A DNA stretch of 64,000 nucleotides. Origin: Bacillota bacterium (GTDB lineage: Bacteria > Bacillota > Clostridia > Christensenellales > DTU072). Shown here piece by piece: positions 25,120-33,288 of this stretch. Under the pieces are notes generated by a model, which was not told the origin of the DNA, ran no database searches, and saw only the letters and a program-made list of their open reading frames with translations. Both the position numbers and the translations under genes were made by a program. How positions within the stretch are numbered: position 1 is the first letter of the stretch; each line of letters opens with the position of its first letter. The stretch is from contig JAEXAB010000004.1 of the NCBI GenBank assembly GCA_023394875.1, positions 310,001 to 374,000 on the forward strand. Direction: 5' to 3'.

Positions 25120-26301
25120 TTATAGTCTAGTGGCGATTGCCTCCAAAAATGCTTGGGTGTTTACGCCCTTTGCGTTACCTTCAAAAATACCAACCAAGTC
25201 TTTGGTCATTATGCCGTCTTCTATGGTAGCAATTGAGGCTTTTTCCAGTTTGTCGGCAAAGGCTTCTAAGTCAGTTATATTATCAAGCTGCGCCCTCTTT
25301 TTTAAGGCTCCCGTCCAGGCAAATATAGTTGCCATTGGGTTGGTTGAGGTTTCTTCACCTTTAAGATGCTTATAATAATGTCTTGTAACGGTGCCGTGAG
25401 CGGCTTCGAACTCATATTTACCATCGGGCGAAACAAGTACCGAAGTCATCATGGCAAGACTGCCGAAAGCCGTCGCTACCATATCGCTCATAACGTCGCC
25501 GTCATAGTTTTTGCACGCCCAAATCATACCGCCGTTACTTTTAATAACCCTTGCCACAGCGTCGTCTATAAGAGTGTAAAAATACTCTATCCCTGCGTTT
25601 TCGAACATGTCTTTATATTCGGTGTCGAAAATTTCCTGGAAAATATCCTTAAAGCGGTGGTCGTATATTTTGCTTATAGTGTCCTTAGTAGAAAACCATA
25701 AATCTTTCTTAACGTCTAACGCATAATTCATACAGCTTCTTGCAAAGCTCTTAATACTTTTGTCGGTGTTATGCATGGTTTGGATTATGCCCGAATCCTT
25801 AAAATCAAAAATCGTCTTGGTTTCTCCGTTCGGTAAGGTAAAATAAACCTTGCCGCCCCCTTCTACGTAGCTTTCCACTCCGCTGTATACGTCGCCGTAA
25901 GCGTGACGGGCAATAATAATAGGCTTAGTCCAACTAGGCAGGAGAACTTTTACTCCCTTAGCAAGAATCGGCGCGCGAAAAACTGTGCCGTCAAGCATAC
26001 TTCTTATTGTGCCGTTGGGGCTTTTCCACATAGTGGATAGGTTATATTCGCTTACTCTCTGGGCATTGGGAGTAATGGTGGCGCATTTTACGCCCACTCC
26101 GTATTTTTTTATTGCTTCGGCGCTCTCTTTTGTTACGGCGTCTTTTGTATTTTCTCTATTTACAAGCCCAAGGTCATAATATTCGGCCTTTAAGTCAACG
26201 TAAGGTAAAATTAATATTTCTTTGATTTTTTGCCAGATTATTCTGGTCATTTCATCCCCGTCGATTTCCACAATAGGGGTTTTCATTGCTATTTTATTCA
26301 T
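25120..26301 (-). CDS. icd: NADP-dependent isocitrate dehydrogenase, eukaryotic-like dimeric type
   Basis: 393 residues. It oxidises isocitrate to 2-oxoglutarate. The N-terminal VEIDGDEMTRIIW and SPNGTIRSMLDGTVFR motifs belong to the dimeric subfamily shared with eukaryotes and some bacteria, not to the E. coli Icd type. DDAVARVIKSNGG and NYDGDVMSD carry the metal-binding Asp residues. AGGAG lies 6 bases before the ATG. Its place between folA and an MBL hydrolase is not a pathway cluster; in anaerobes this enzyme mainly supplies 2-oxoglutarate and NADPH. Confidence 0.94.
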   Translation of the reverse strand: MNKIAMKTPIVEIDGDEMTRIIWQKIKEILILPYVDLKAEYYDLGLVNRENTKDAVTKESAEAIKKYGVGVKCATITPNAQRVSEYNLSTMWKSPNGTIRSMLDGTVFRAPILAKGVKVLLPSWTKPIIIARHAYGDVYSGVESYVEGGGKVYFTLPNGETKTIFDFKDSGIIQTMHNTDKSIKSFARSCMNYALDVKKDLWFSTKDTISKIYDHRFKDIFQEIFDTEYKDMFENAGIEYFYTLIDDAVARVIKSNGGMIWACKNYDGDVMSDMVATAFGSLAMMTSVLVSPDGKYEFEAAHGTVTRHYYKHLKGEETSTNPMATIFAWTGALKKRAQLDNITDLEAFADKLEKASIATIEDGIMTKDLVGIFEGNAKGVNTQAFLEAIATRL

Positions 26302-26310
26302 AAAATTCTC

Positions 26311-26811
26311 CTAAAAATTTTTCACACTGTTGTTTTTGTAGGTACAATAAGCTATTTCGTATTCTCCGTCCATTTCTTTTTCGCTAATATGGCTAAGTTC
26401 CCAATTGTCAAGATTATCAAGATTTTCATAAAAAACGGTAGCTTCTCCGTCGGCAAAAACTTTGGTTACGTACACCGTGTCACAGTATGGTAGCATAGTC
26501 CTATAAAACATAGCTCCGCCCACAATAAATACATCGTCGGAAGGATAGTTTTTTAAGGTTGCGGAAAGTTCTTCCAGACTATTAACGACAATACAATCCT
26601 CCCTCTTCTCTCCACCGGGGAAAAGTACGATATTTGTTCTATCTTTGAGGGGTTTTCCGTTGGGGAAACTCTTTAGAGTGTTACTTCCCATAACAACGAC
26701 TTTATTCAACGTTGTGGCGCGGAAAAACGCCATATCTTTTTTTAGGCGGAATAACAAGTCGTTATTTTTCCCTATTCCCCATTTATTATCGACGGCAACG
26801 ATAGCTTTCAT
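26311..26811 (-). CDS. folA: Dihydrofolate reductase
   Basis: 166 residues. It reduces dihydrofolate with NADPH. Family motifs: AVDNKWGIGKNNDLLFRL (the Met20 loop), the VVMGSNTLKSFP cofactor segment and VFIVGGAMFYRTMLP. The start codon follows AGGAG and is 9 bases from the thyA stop. Pairing with thyA is functional: thymidylate synthase produces the dihydrofolate that this enzyme recycles. Confidence 0.95.
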   Translation of the reverse strand: MKAIVAVDNKWGIGKNNDLLFRLKKDMAFFRATTLNKVVVMGSNTLKSFPNGKPLKDRTNIVLFPGGEKREDCIVVNSLEELSATLKNYPSDDVFIVGGAMFYRTMLPYCDTVYVTKVFADGEATVFYENLDNLDNWELSHISEKEMDGEYEIAYCTYKNNSVKNF

Positions 26812-26820
26812 ATATATCTC

Positions 26821-27651
26821 CTATACCGCAACAGGCAGTTTTTTACCAAGCAAATGGTAATTGTAATCAACAAGTTGAAAATCATCAACTGTGAATTTAT
26901 AAAAATCGGTGACGCTTTCGTTCATAATTAGTTTGGGCGCTTCGAACTGCTCTTTTTTCATTACTTCTTCCAGAATAGGAATGTGGCGGTCATAAATATG
27001 CGCATCGGCTATTACGTGAACAAGCTCACCTGCGACTAATCCTGACACTTGGGCAAGCATTTTTAACAATATTGCGTATTGAACAACGTTCCAGTTGTTA
27101 GCCACAACCATATCGTTACTTCTTTGGTTCAATATACCGTTTAGTTTATTGCCCGATACGTTAAAGGTCATAGAATATGCGCACGGATAGAGGTTCATTT
27201 CGTGTAAGTCCGCAAAATTATAGATATTTGTCATTATTCTGCGGCTTTGCGGATTGTTTTTTAGATCAAACAGCACTCTGTCAACTTGGTCGAACATACC
27301 CTCTTTGTAACTGTGTTTTTGGGCAAGCTGATAGCCGTAGGCTTTGCCTATTGAACCATTTTCGTCAGCCCAGCTGTCCCATATATGGCTGTTAAGGTCG
27401 TTTACGTTGTTGGACTTTTTTTGCCAAATCCACAATAATTCATCGATAGAGGCGGCAATATTTGTTTTTCTTATGGTAAGTATGGGGAATTCTTTTGTAA
27501 GGTCGTAGCGGTTGACGATACCGAATTTTTTTACGGTGTGAGCAGGTGTTCCGTCTTCCCAAACAGGTCGGACGTTAAGGTCGGTATCCCACACTCCGTT
27601 TTCCAAAATATCCTTCATATTATCGATAAATACCCTGTCCGCGTAGCTCAT
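26821..27651 (-). CDS. thyA: Thymidylate synthase (ThyA)
   Basis: 276 residues. It makes dTMP from dUMP with methylene-tetrahydrofolate. Visible: SRRIMTN (phosphate-binding Arg), the catalytic Cys in LYPCAYSM, NQRSNDM, and the conserved C-terminal PVAV. The catalytic Cys is followed by Ala where most ThyA proteins have His (PCH), and the usual G-x-P-F-N is A-N-N-W-N. It is therefore a divergent ThyA subgroup; activity is expected but inferred. First gene of a five-gene operon. Confidence 0.92.
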   Translation of the reverse strand: MSYADRVFIDNMKDILENGVWDTDLNVRPVWEDGTPAHTVKKFGIVNRYDLTKEFPILTIRKTNIAASIDELLWIWQKKSNNVNDLNSHIWDSWADENGSIGKAYGYQLAQKHSYKEGMFDQVDRVLFDLKNNPQSRRIMTNIYNFADLHEMNLYPCAYSMTFNVSGNKLNGILNQRSNDMVVANNWNVVQYAILLKMLAQVSGLVAGELVHVIADAHIYDRHIPILEEVMKKEQFEAPKLIMNESVTDFYKFTVDDFQLVDYNYHLLGKKLPVAV

Positions 27652-27684
27652 TTCCCTTTTTCTCCAAAAAAATATATATACATA

Positions 27685-27712
27685 TAATTACATTTTTAGT
27701 TATAATTGTCAA
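27685..27712 (-). promoter_or_regulatory. Promoter of the thyA-folA-icd-MBL-hemZ operon
   Basis: Minus strand: consensus -35 TTGACA (27707-27712), 16-base spacer, -10 TAATTA (27685-27690). It diverges from the helicase promoter. Confidence 0.65.
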
Positions 27713-27741
27713 GCTATCTGGCAAAATTCTTGAGTGATAAA

Positions 27742-27770
27742 TTTACAAGACTAATAATGTGTGCTATACT
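27742..27770 (+). promoter_or_regulatory. Promoter of the helicase-nuclease gene
   Basis: Plus strand: -35 TTTACA (27742-27747), 17-base spacer, -10 TATACT (27765-27770), 28 bases before the start codon. Confidence 0.75.
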
Positions 27771-27798
27771 TAAGTCAGTAAATTTCGGAGCTAATTTT

Positions 27799-30700
27799 AT
27801 GCAAACTATTTATAAAAAATACAAAGAACGTTTTATCGAAATCAGCGGAAAAAACCGCAGTTTGTTTACCAAGAGCATAGTCAAAAAATACACCTACGAT
27901 TTAGGCGGGCTTTTGGAAAACTTCGATACAGATGATTTTTACGCTTTTTTGTGGCAACAAAGAAGCTTATTTACCGTTATTAACGAAAAAATAAGCAAAA
28001 AGCTCCTGAAAGTTTCTCAAAAAAACACTAAAGAGGAAGTTCCTTTCATTTTCGAAAGCGACGAAGTTTTGACCGAAGCTCCCCAGAAAAGCGACAGCGA
28101 AAACACCCTGCTTTATCGTGAAATGGCCGACCTGAAATATCTCAAAAGGGAAGTGGAAGAAATCCAAAAAGAAACGGGAAAATATGATTTATTCATCGGT
28201 TTTCCTTACGTTTTGGGTAAAATCAGCGCCGATATACCGGTAAAAGCTCCCCTGCTTCTTTTTCCTGTGGCAATAAATATCGACAAGGACACGGTTAGCC
28301 TTACTCACATAGAAAACCAACCTGTTATCATTAATAAAAGTTTTATACTTGCTTATTGTAAAGAACACGGAATTAAGACCGATAACGTAATAACAGAATT
28401 TGACCCTCTTGCCGACAACTCCTTCAAAAACGTCTATGACGCGGTCGATTATTTAATAAATAACGGCTTCAAAATTAAGTATCAGAAAAGAAAATCCTTA
28501 GTGCCTTTCGACCCCATAAAAGAAATAAGCTTTGACAGTTTGGAACTAAAAAATATGGCTGTTTTGGGTAGATTTCCGTTAGCTAACCCCATTTACAATG
28601 ATTATTTGTTGTTGGAAAAGGACAATTTAAGCACGCCTAGCATAGATTTACTGTTGCAAGGCAAAAATTCAAAACAAAAATCAAAGAACAAAAATAACGT
28701 TTCTTACACCATAAACGACCTTGACTACGCTCAGGAAAACGCCATAGAAAAGATAAACGCCCTAAGCAATATCGTAATTTACGGCCCGCCGGGAACGGGC
28801 AAAAGCCAAACTATAGTAAATATAATAAGCGACGCTTTATGTAAAAACAAAAAGGTGCTTGTGGTAAGCCAAAAGCAAGCTGCTTTAGACGTGGTTTTTT
28901 CCAGACTTGGTAAATTAAACAGCAAGGCTATGCTAATCCCCGACCCCGAAAAGGACAAGACCGCCTTTTTTGACCGCATTAAGCAAATGCACACCCAACT
29001 TATTCGGGAAAAGAACGAAGATAATCAAAAAAAATACCAAAATTACGAAATAAACATAAATAAAGAACTCTCAATATTGGAAAATATCAGCGATACTCTC
29101 TTTACCAAGACCGAATTCGGTTTGTCATTGCAGGAAATGTACGCGCAAAGTTACTATATTGGTAAAGACAGCAAGGATTACAATCTTTACACCGCTATGC
29201 TGAAAACCGATATTATAAATAAAAATTACAACACCCTTTACGAAAATATCAAGTATATCAAGGACAAAAACATAGCCAAACTCTTTATAACGCGGCAAGA
29301 ACTGATGGAAAAAAATCCTATGGTAGTGCACATTAAGAGCGACCTTGATATGCATCAGCTGAAAGAAACGCATACTTTTCTAACAAAGATTATAAACAAC
29401 GCCAAACCGCCCTTTGATTTTTCACGCTATCCGCGCTCTAGGTACCTTACTACTTTTTATTTGGAAAAAGCGGCGCAAAACAGAGAATCACTAGAAAGAA
29501 TAGCCGATATGCTGACAAAAATTGAGCATCCGGAATTATCCCGCAGCGTAAATGCGGCGATTTTCCCGCTGTTTTGGCCTGTTTATCCCATATTAAAGTA
29601 CCGTTTCAATACCTACAAGAAAGATATTAATATCGACTTAAATATAGCCTTAAAAGGGCTTACAGACTACGAAATGCAATTCCGTCCCCTTTCCTTAGCC
29701 CTTGACGATGAAGGCTACGCTTTGGCTATAGGCGGAGTACTAAACGGCAATTACGAACTTTTGAAAAAACTCCTTGACGCTCTAGAAAATTATATTTCCG
29801 TTAGGGATATGAACAAGGTTTTGAGCGAACTTACCGACGACATTAAGGAAATCTTAGATTACTGCTATAATATGTCCGACAAGACGCTTAATAGCCTTAA
29901 CAACATTATTAATCTGGTTATTCCCATAAGAATTTACCACGAAATTATTAAAAACGACAGTTATATTGAGAATAAATTATCCGATACCGTCAATTTTGAA
30001 AATATGCGGCAACGTATTCTAAAACTGAAGTCCGACCAAAGAGAGCTTACAAAAACTCTTGCGATGGACAAATTCGGCTACGAATACGCCCAATACTTCG
30101 ACAACAGCCCTAAGTCTAAGGATTATTTATATCAAATTCAAAAACAGCGGGCGTTTTGGCCAATTCGGCGTATGTTGGAATTTTTCGATGACTTTTTGTT
30201 CCGTCTGTTCCCTTGTTGGCTACTCTCTCCCCAAACGGTAAGCACTATTTTCCCTCTCAAGACTGGAATGTTTGATTTAGTAGTCTTTGACGAAGCTAGC
30301 CAAATGTTTATAGAAAATGCCTTGCCCACAATTTATCGGGGCAACAATATTGTTGTTGCCGGAGACAACAAGCAACTTCGCCCCTCTTCCGGGTTTGTAA
30401 AGCGGTATTCTGTAGATGATAGTTTTGACTATAATATAGATTTAAGCACTCAAGCTGCTTTGGAAGTGGAATCTTTATTAGACCTTGCCACCGCAAAATA
30501 TACCCCGGTCAATCTTGTTTATCATTATAGAAGTGATTATTCGGAGCTTATAGATTTCAGCAATATGGCTTTTTATGAAAATAAACTGCAAATAGCGCCT
30601 AATATTACCTTATCAAGCAACAACCCGCCTATTGAAAGGATTAAGGTAAAGGGTATTTGGCAAAACCGCCATAATCATGAAGAAGCCTTGGCTGTGGTAA

Positions 30701-31569
30701 AACTGCTCCGCAATATTTTGCGTGAAAGAGAAAACAACGAAACAATAGGAATAGTAACTTTTAATAACGAACAAAAAGAATATATTGAAGATATGCTGGA
30801 TAATGAAGCAGACAAAATTTCCACCTTCCGCCGTCAGCTCTATAACGAACAAAACCGTATAGAAGACGGAGAAAACCGCTCACTTTTCGTAAAAAATCTG
30901 GAAAACGTACAAGGAGATGAAAGGGATATAATAATATTCAGTATCGGCTACGCCAGAAACGAATATGACAAGGTAGTCGCCCAATACGGCTCCTTGTCTA
31001 CCGAAGGAGGAGAAAACCGCCTAAACGTTGCCATAACCAGGGCTAGGAAAAAGGTCTACGTAATAACCAGCATTGAACCTGAAGAGCTGGACAAAGCCGA
31101 AACAACAAAAAACAACGGACCGAAACTGCTCAAAAAATACCTCCAATACGCAAGAGCAGTAAGCTCCAACAATCAGGAAGAAATCACTAAGGTGTTAAGC
31201 ACTCTGGAATGTATTACCAAAGAATTCCCCAAAGAGGGCGCCTATGAAGAGCAGATAAAACAAGGCTTGGAGGCTATGGGATATATCGTATACACTAACC
31301 TTGGCAATACCTATTACAAACTATCTTTAGGCGTATACGACAAAGAATTAGGGCGGTTTGTATTAGGCGTAGAATGCGACTATCAAGCCTATAATAATAG
31401 TGAAAACGTCCTGGAAAGAGACGTCTACCGCATAAAGTTTTTGGAAAACCGCGGTTGGAAGATCGTACGCGTTTGGTCCAGAGATTGGTGGCAGTCCAAA
31501 AAGAAAGTTCTAAATACCCTTGCCGAAATTATAGAAAAGGAAAAAGCACAGTTAAAAAAAGCGGGTTAG
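27799..31569 (+). CDS. DUF4011-like superfamily 1 helicase fused to a C-terminal restriction-like nuclease
   Basis: 1256 residues from the ATG at 27799, chosen because GGAG lies 8 bases upstream; earlier in-frame starts fall inside the promoter. The N-terminus resembles DUF4011 (SGKNRSLFTKSIVKKY). Walker A is GPPGTGKSQT (about 330), motif II is VVFDEASQM (about 830) followed by GDNKQLRPSS, and motif VI is NVAITRARKKVYV near 1080. The last 110 residues match the MTES_1575/Vsr-like PD-(D/E)xK nuclease pattern: LGVECDYQAY (about 1190), then ERDVYR..FLENRGWKIVRVWSRDWW. Such fusions unwind and cut nucleic acid, and many are thought to act in phage defence. It stands alone with its own promoter and terminator. 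The defence role is inference. Confidence 0.88.
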   Translation: MQTIYKKYKERFIEISGKNRSLFTKSIVKKYTYDLGGLLENFDTDDFYAFLWQQRSLFTVINEKISKKLLKVSQKNTKEEVPFIFESDEVLTEAPQKSDSENTLLYREMADLKYLKREVEEIQKETGKYDLFIGFPYVLGKISADIPVKAPLLLFPVAINIDKDTVSLTHIENQPVIINKSFILAYCKEHGIKTDNVITEFDPLADNSFKNVYDAVDYLINNGFKIKYQKRKSLVPFDPIKEISFDSLELKNMAVLGRFPLANPIYNDYLLLEKDNLSTPSIDLLLQGKNSKQKSKNKNNVSYTINDLDYAQENAIEKINALSNIVIYGPPGTGKSQTIVNIISDALCKNKKVLVVSQKQAALDVVFSRLGKLNSKAMLIPDPEKDKTAFFDRIKQMHTQLIREKNEDNQKKYQNYEININKELSILENISDTLFTKTEFGLSLQEMYAQSYYIGKDSKDYNLYTAMLKTDIINKNYNTLYENIKYIKDKNIAKLFITRQELMEKNPMVVHIKSDLDMHQLKETHTFLTKIINNAKPPFDFSRYPRSRYLTTFYLEKAAQNRESLERIADMLTKIEHPELSRSVNAAIFPLFWPVYPILKYRFNTYKKDINIDLNIALKGLTDYEMQFRPLSLALDDEGYALAIGGVLNGNYELLKKLLDALENYISVRDMNKVLSELTDDIKEILDYCYNMSDKTLNSLNNIINLVIPIRIYHEIIKNDSYIENKLSDTVNFENMRQRILKLKSDQRELTKTLAMDKFGYEYAQYFDNSPKSKDYLYQIQKQRAFWPIRRMLEFFDDFLFRLFPCWLLSPQTVSTIFPLKTGMFDLVVFDEASQMFIENALPTIYRGNNIVVAGDNKQLRPSSGFVKRYSVDDSFDYNIDLSTQAALEVESLLDLATAKYTPVNLVYHYRSDYSELIDFSNMAFYENKLQIAPNITLSSNNPPIERIKVKGIWQNRHNHEEALAVVKLLRNILRERENNETIGIVTFNNEQKEYIEDMLDNEADKISTFRRQLYNEQNRIEDGENRSLFVKNLENVQGDERDIIIFSIGYARNEYDKVVAQYGSLSTEGGENRLNVAITRARKKVYVITSIEPEELDKAETTKNNGPKLLKKYLQYARAVSSNNQEEITKVLSTLECITKEFPKEGAYEEQIKQGLEAMGYIVYTNLGNTYYKLSLGVYDKELGRFVLGVECDYQAYNNSENVLERDVYRIKFLENRGWKIVRVWSRDWWQSKKKVLNTLAEIIEKEKAQLKKAG

Positions 31570-31581
31570 CCCGCTTTTTTA
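31554..31581. terminator. Bidirectional terminator after the helicase gene
   Basis: AAAAAAAGCGGG-TTAG-CCCGCTTTTTT. The helicase stop codon (TAG) lies in the loop. It also serves the minus-strand lipoprotein gene ending at 31606. Confidence 0.9.
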
Positions 31582-31605
31582 ATATATTATATATTCTCTA
31601 CTTAT

Positions 31606-33237
31606 TTAATCCCCTTCTTCATCTAAAGGTGTCAGTCTATTTAACGGCGTCGCCGACTCAAGTCGCTGAATCATAGTAGAAATCCTTAGGTCATCTTCAG
31701 GGTATATGCTAAGAATATTCTTATCATAATCTATGTGTATTATAGACGGATTTGTAGTAAGGAAGGTATAGAACTCCGCAAACGCATCAATCTCTCTAAC
31801 GTTTTCTTCAAAGAAAGCGTCAAAATAGTCGATAGCATCTTCAAAGTTATAAACTACATAACTAAAGAAGTTTTCGGTAATGTACAGCCTCACTCTATCT
31901 TCGTTAATTTTCAAAGACCCGACAAAATATGATATCATATTGAGCCAGTTTATTTCGGAATCTCCGCCTAAGTTATTATTTACTATATCCGATGCGGCTT
32001 TACTTAAATCTAAGTCATATTTATATAAACACTCCAGCTTGTTGCCGACCATATTATAATAATAACCTATATTATTGTAGATATATACCGCCCTTTCCAC
32101 CGAGCTGTCGTTTAACGGATTTTTGTATTCCACAAAGAGGAAATTGTCCTGAGGGTTCTCCTGGAAAACTTTCGCGGTGATACACATTTTGTAGTTTTTG
32201 TCTTCACCGCCAACTTTCTTAATAATATCGGTGGTAATGTTGAAAACTTTGTCCGCGTAGTAAACATATTCCTTTTGTTTTTCGGTGTTGACAACAAAAT
32301 CAATGCTGACGTTTTCTTTTTTAGAGGTAGTAAACTTCAATAATTCCAGGTCAAATTTCAGACCGTTGCCTGCAAACAAAATAGTGTTGTCTGTCTTATA
32401 TTCTTCTACCTCTAAGTTAAAGCTGAATGCGGAAATTTTTCTGTCAGCGGTGGTGAAATTAACTCTCACGCTGGAAGACGGGAACTTGCCCTTCGATATA
32501 TCGGTCATAGTAACGCCGAAAATGTTGGTAATAATCAAACCGAATTTATCCAATACGTCCTGATAAGATTCGTCGGTATTTAATTTCAGATAATCGTGAA
32601 TTTTCTTCAGAGAATTGGGAAGGTTTAACTGGAACTGATAGTTATATTCTTCCACAGAACCGTTCATACGCTTTTTGGCATTGATTGTTTCCCCTTGAAG
32701 TTCTAACGTGCCTGCAAGAAGCAGAGCTACTTTTTGTATGTCGCTGGAGCTGTCAAGATTCATTTCATAAGGGAAAAAGTCCTTCCACGTATCGGCTTTA
32801 AACGTCATGGAAAACTTTGTCTGCCCCAAAGCAATGTTTAATTTTTCTTTGTAAATATATAAAGCAAGGACGTTGTCGTCATAGCTGTCTTCTTTGGTTG
32901 ATATTTCTAAAGCCAGCATTAAATCGGCAGGATTACTGTTGTTATAATTTCCTTTAGCCGTAACCCAAAATTCGTTTCCGTTTGCCGAAAGCTTTAATTT
33001 GCCGTCAACCGAAACTTTGGGAGAGTTTTTCATAGACGCCTTGGAAAAATCACTGGCTATGGTAGTAAAACCACCTAGCATTTTTGTGTAAACGTCGGCT
33101 GCGGTAACGGTATCCAATTTTGTCCAGGTATCCGGATCCGTAGGCTTTGGACCGGGAGTATTAGGGTCAGTACAAGCGCACATCATGACCGCAATAAGCA
33201 ATGAAAACAAGATCATATAAATAATTCTCTTATTCAT
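31606..33237 (-). CDS. Uncharacterised 543-residue lipoprotein
   Basis: A signal peptide ends in the lipobox M-C-A-C (Cys22), followed by a Pro-rich linker (TDPNTPGPKPTDPD). The rest is a mostly beta-strand-rich secreted domain with no transmembrane segment. I do not recognise the family. Long alternating hydrophobic strands (for example LMLALEIST, VRVNFTTADRKISAFSFNLEV) suggest a large beta-sheet fold of the kind seen in lipid- or polymer-binding lipoproteins; that is a guess. AGGAGG lies 11 bases before the ATG, a little far. It follows proS by about 50 bases and probably shares its transcript. Confidence 0.75.
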   Translation of the reverse strand: MNKRIIYMILFSLLIAVMMCACTDPNTPGPKPTDPDTWTKLDTVTAADVYTKMLGGFTTIASDFSKASMKNSPKVSVDGKLKLSANGNEFWVTAKGNYNNSNPADLMLALEISTKEDSYDDNVLALYIYKEKLNIALGQTKFSMTFKADTWKDFFPYEMNLDSSSDIQKVALLLAGTLELQGETINAKKRMNGSVEEYNYQFQLNLPNSLKKIHDYLKLNTDESYQDVLDKFGLIITNIFGVTMTDISKGKFPSSSVRVNFTTADRKISAFSFNLEVEEYKTDNTILFAGNGLKFDLELLKFTTSKKENVSIDFVVNTEKQKEYVYYADKVFNITTDIIKKVGGEDKNYKMCITAKVFQENPQDNFLFVEYKNPLNDSSVERAVYIYNNIGYYYNMVGNKLECLYKYDLDLSKAASDIVNNNLGGDSEINWLNMISYFVGSLKINEDRVRLYITENFFSYVVYNFEDAIDYFDAFFEENVREIDAFAEFYTFLTTNPSIIHIDYDKNILSIYPEDDLRISTMIQRLESATPLNRLTPLDEEGD

Positions 33238-33288
33238 GTTCTGTGCATCCTCCTAGTTACGCCAACAGTTCAGGCCCGTATGTAAAGG

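Noticed and set aside
27706..27798. Upstream extension of the helicase ORF
   Set aside because: It runs through the promoter (TTTACA-N17-TATACT) and has no ribosome-binding site; the ATG at 27799 has GGAG at proper spacing.
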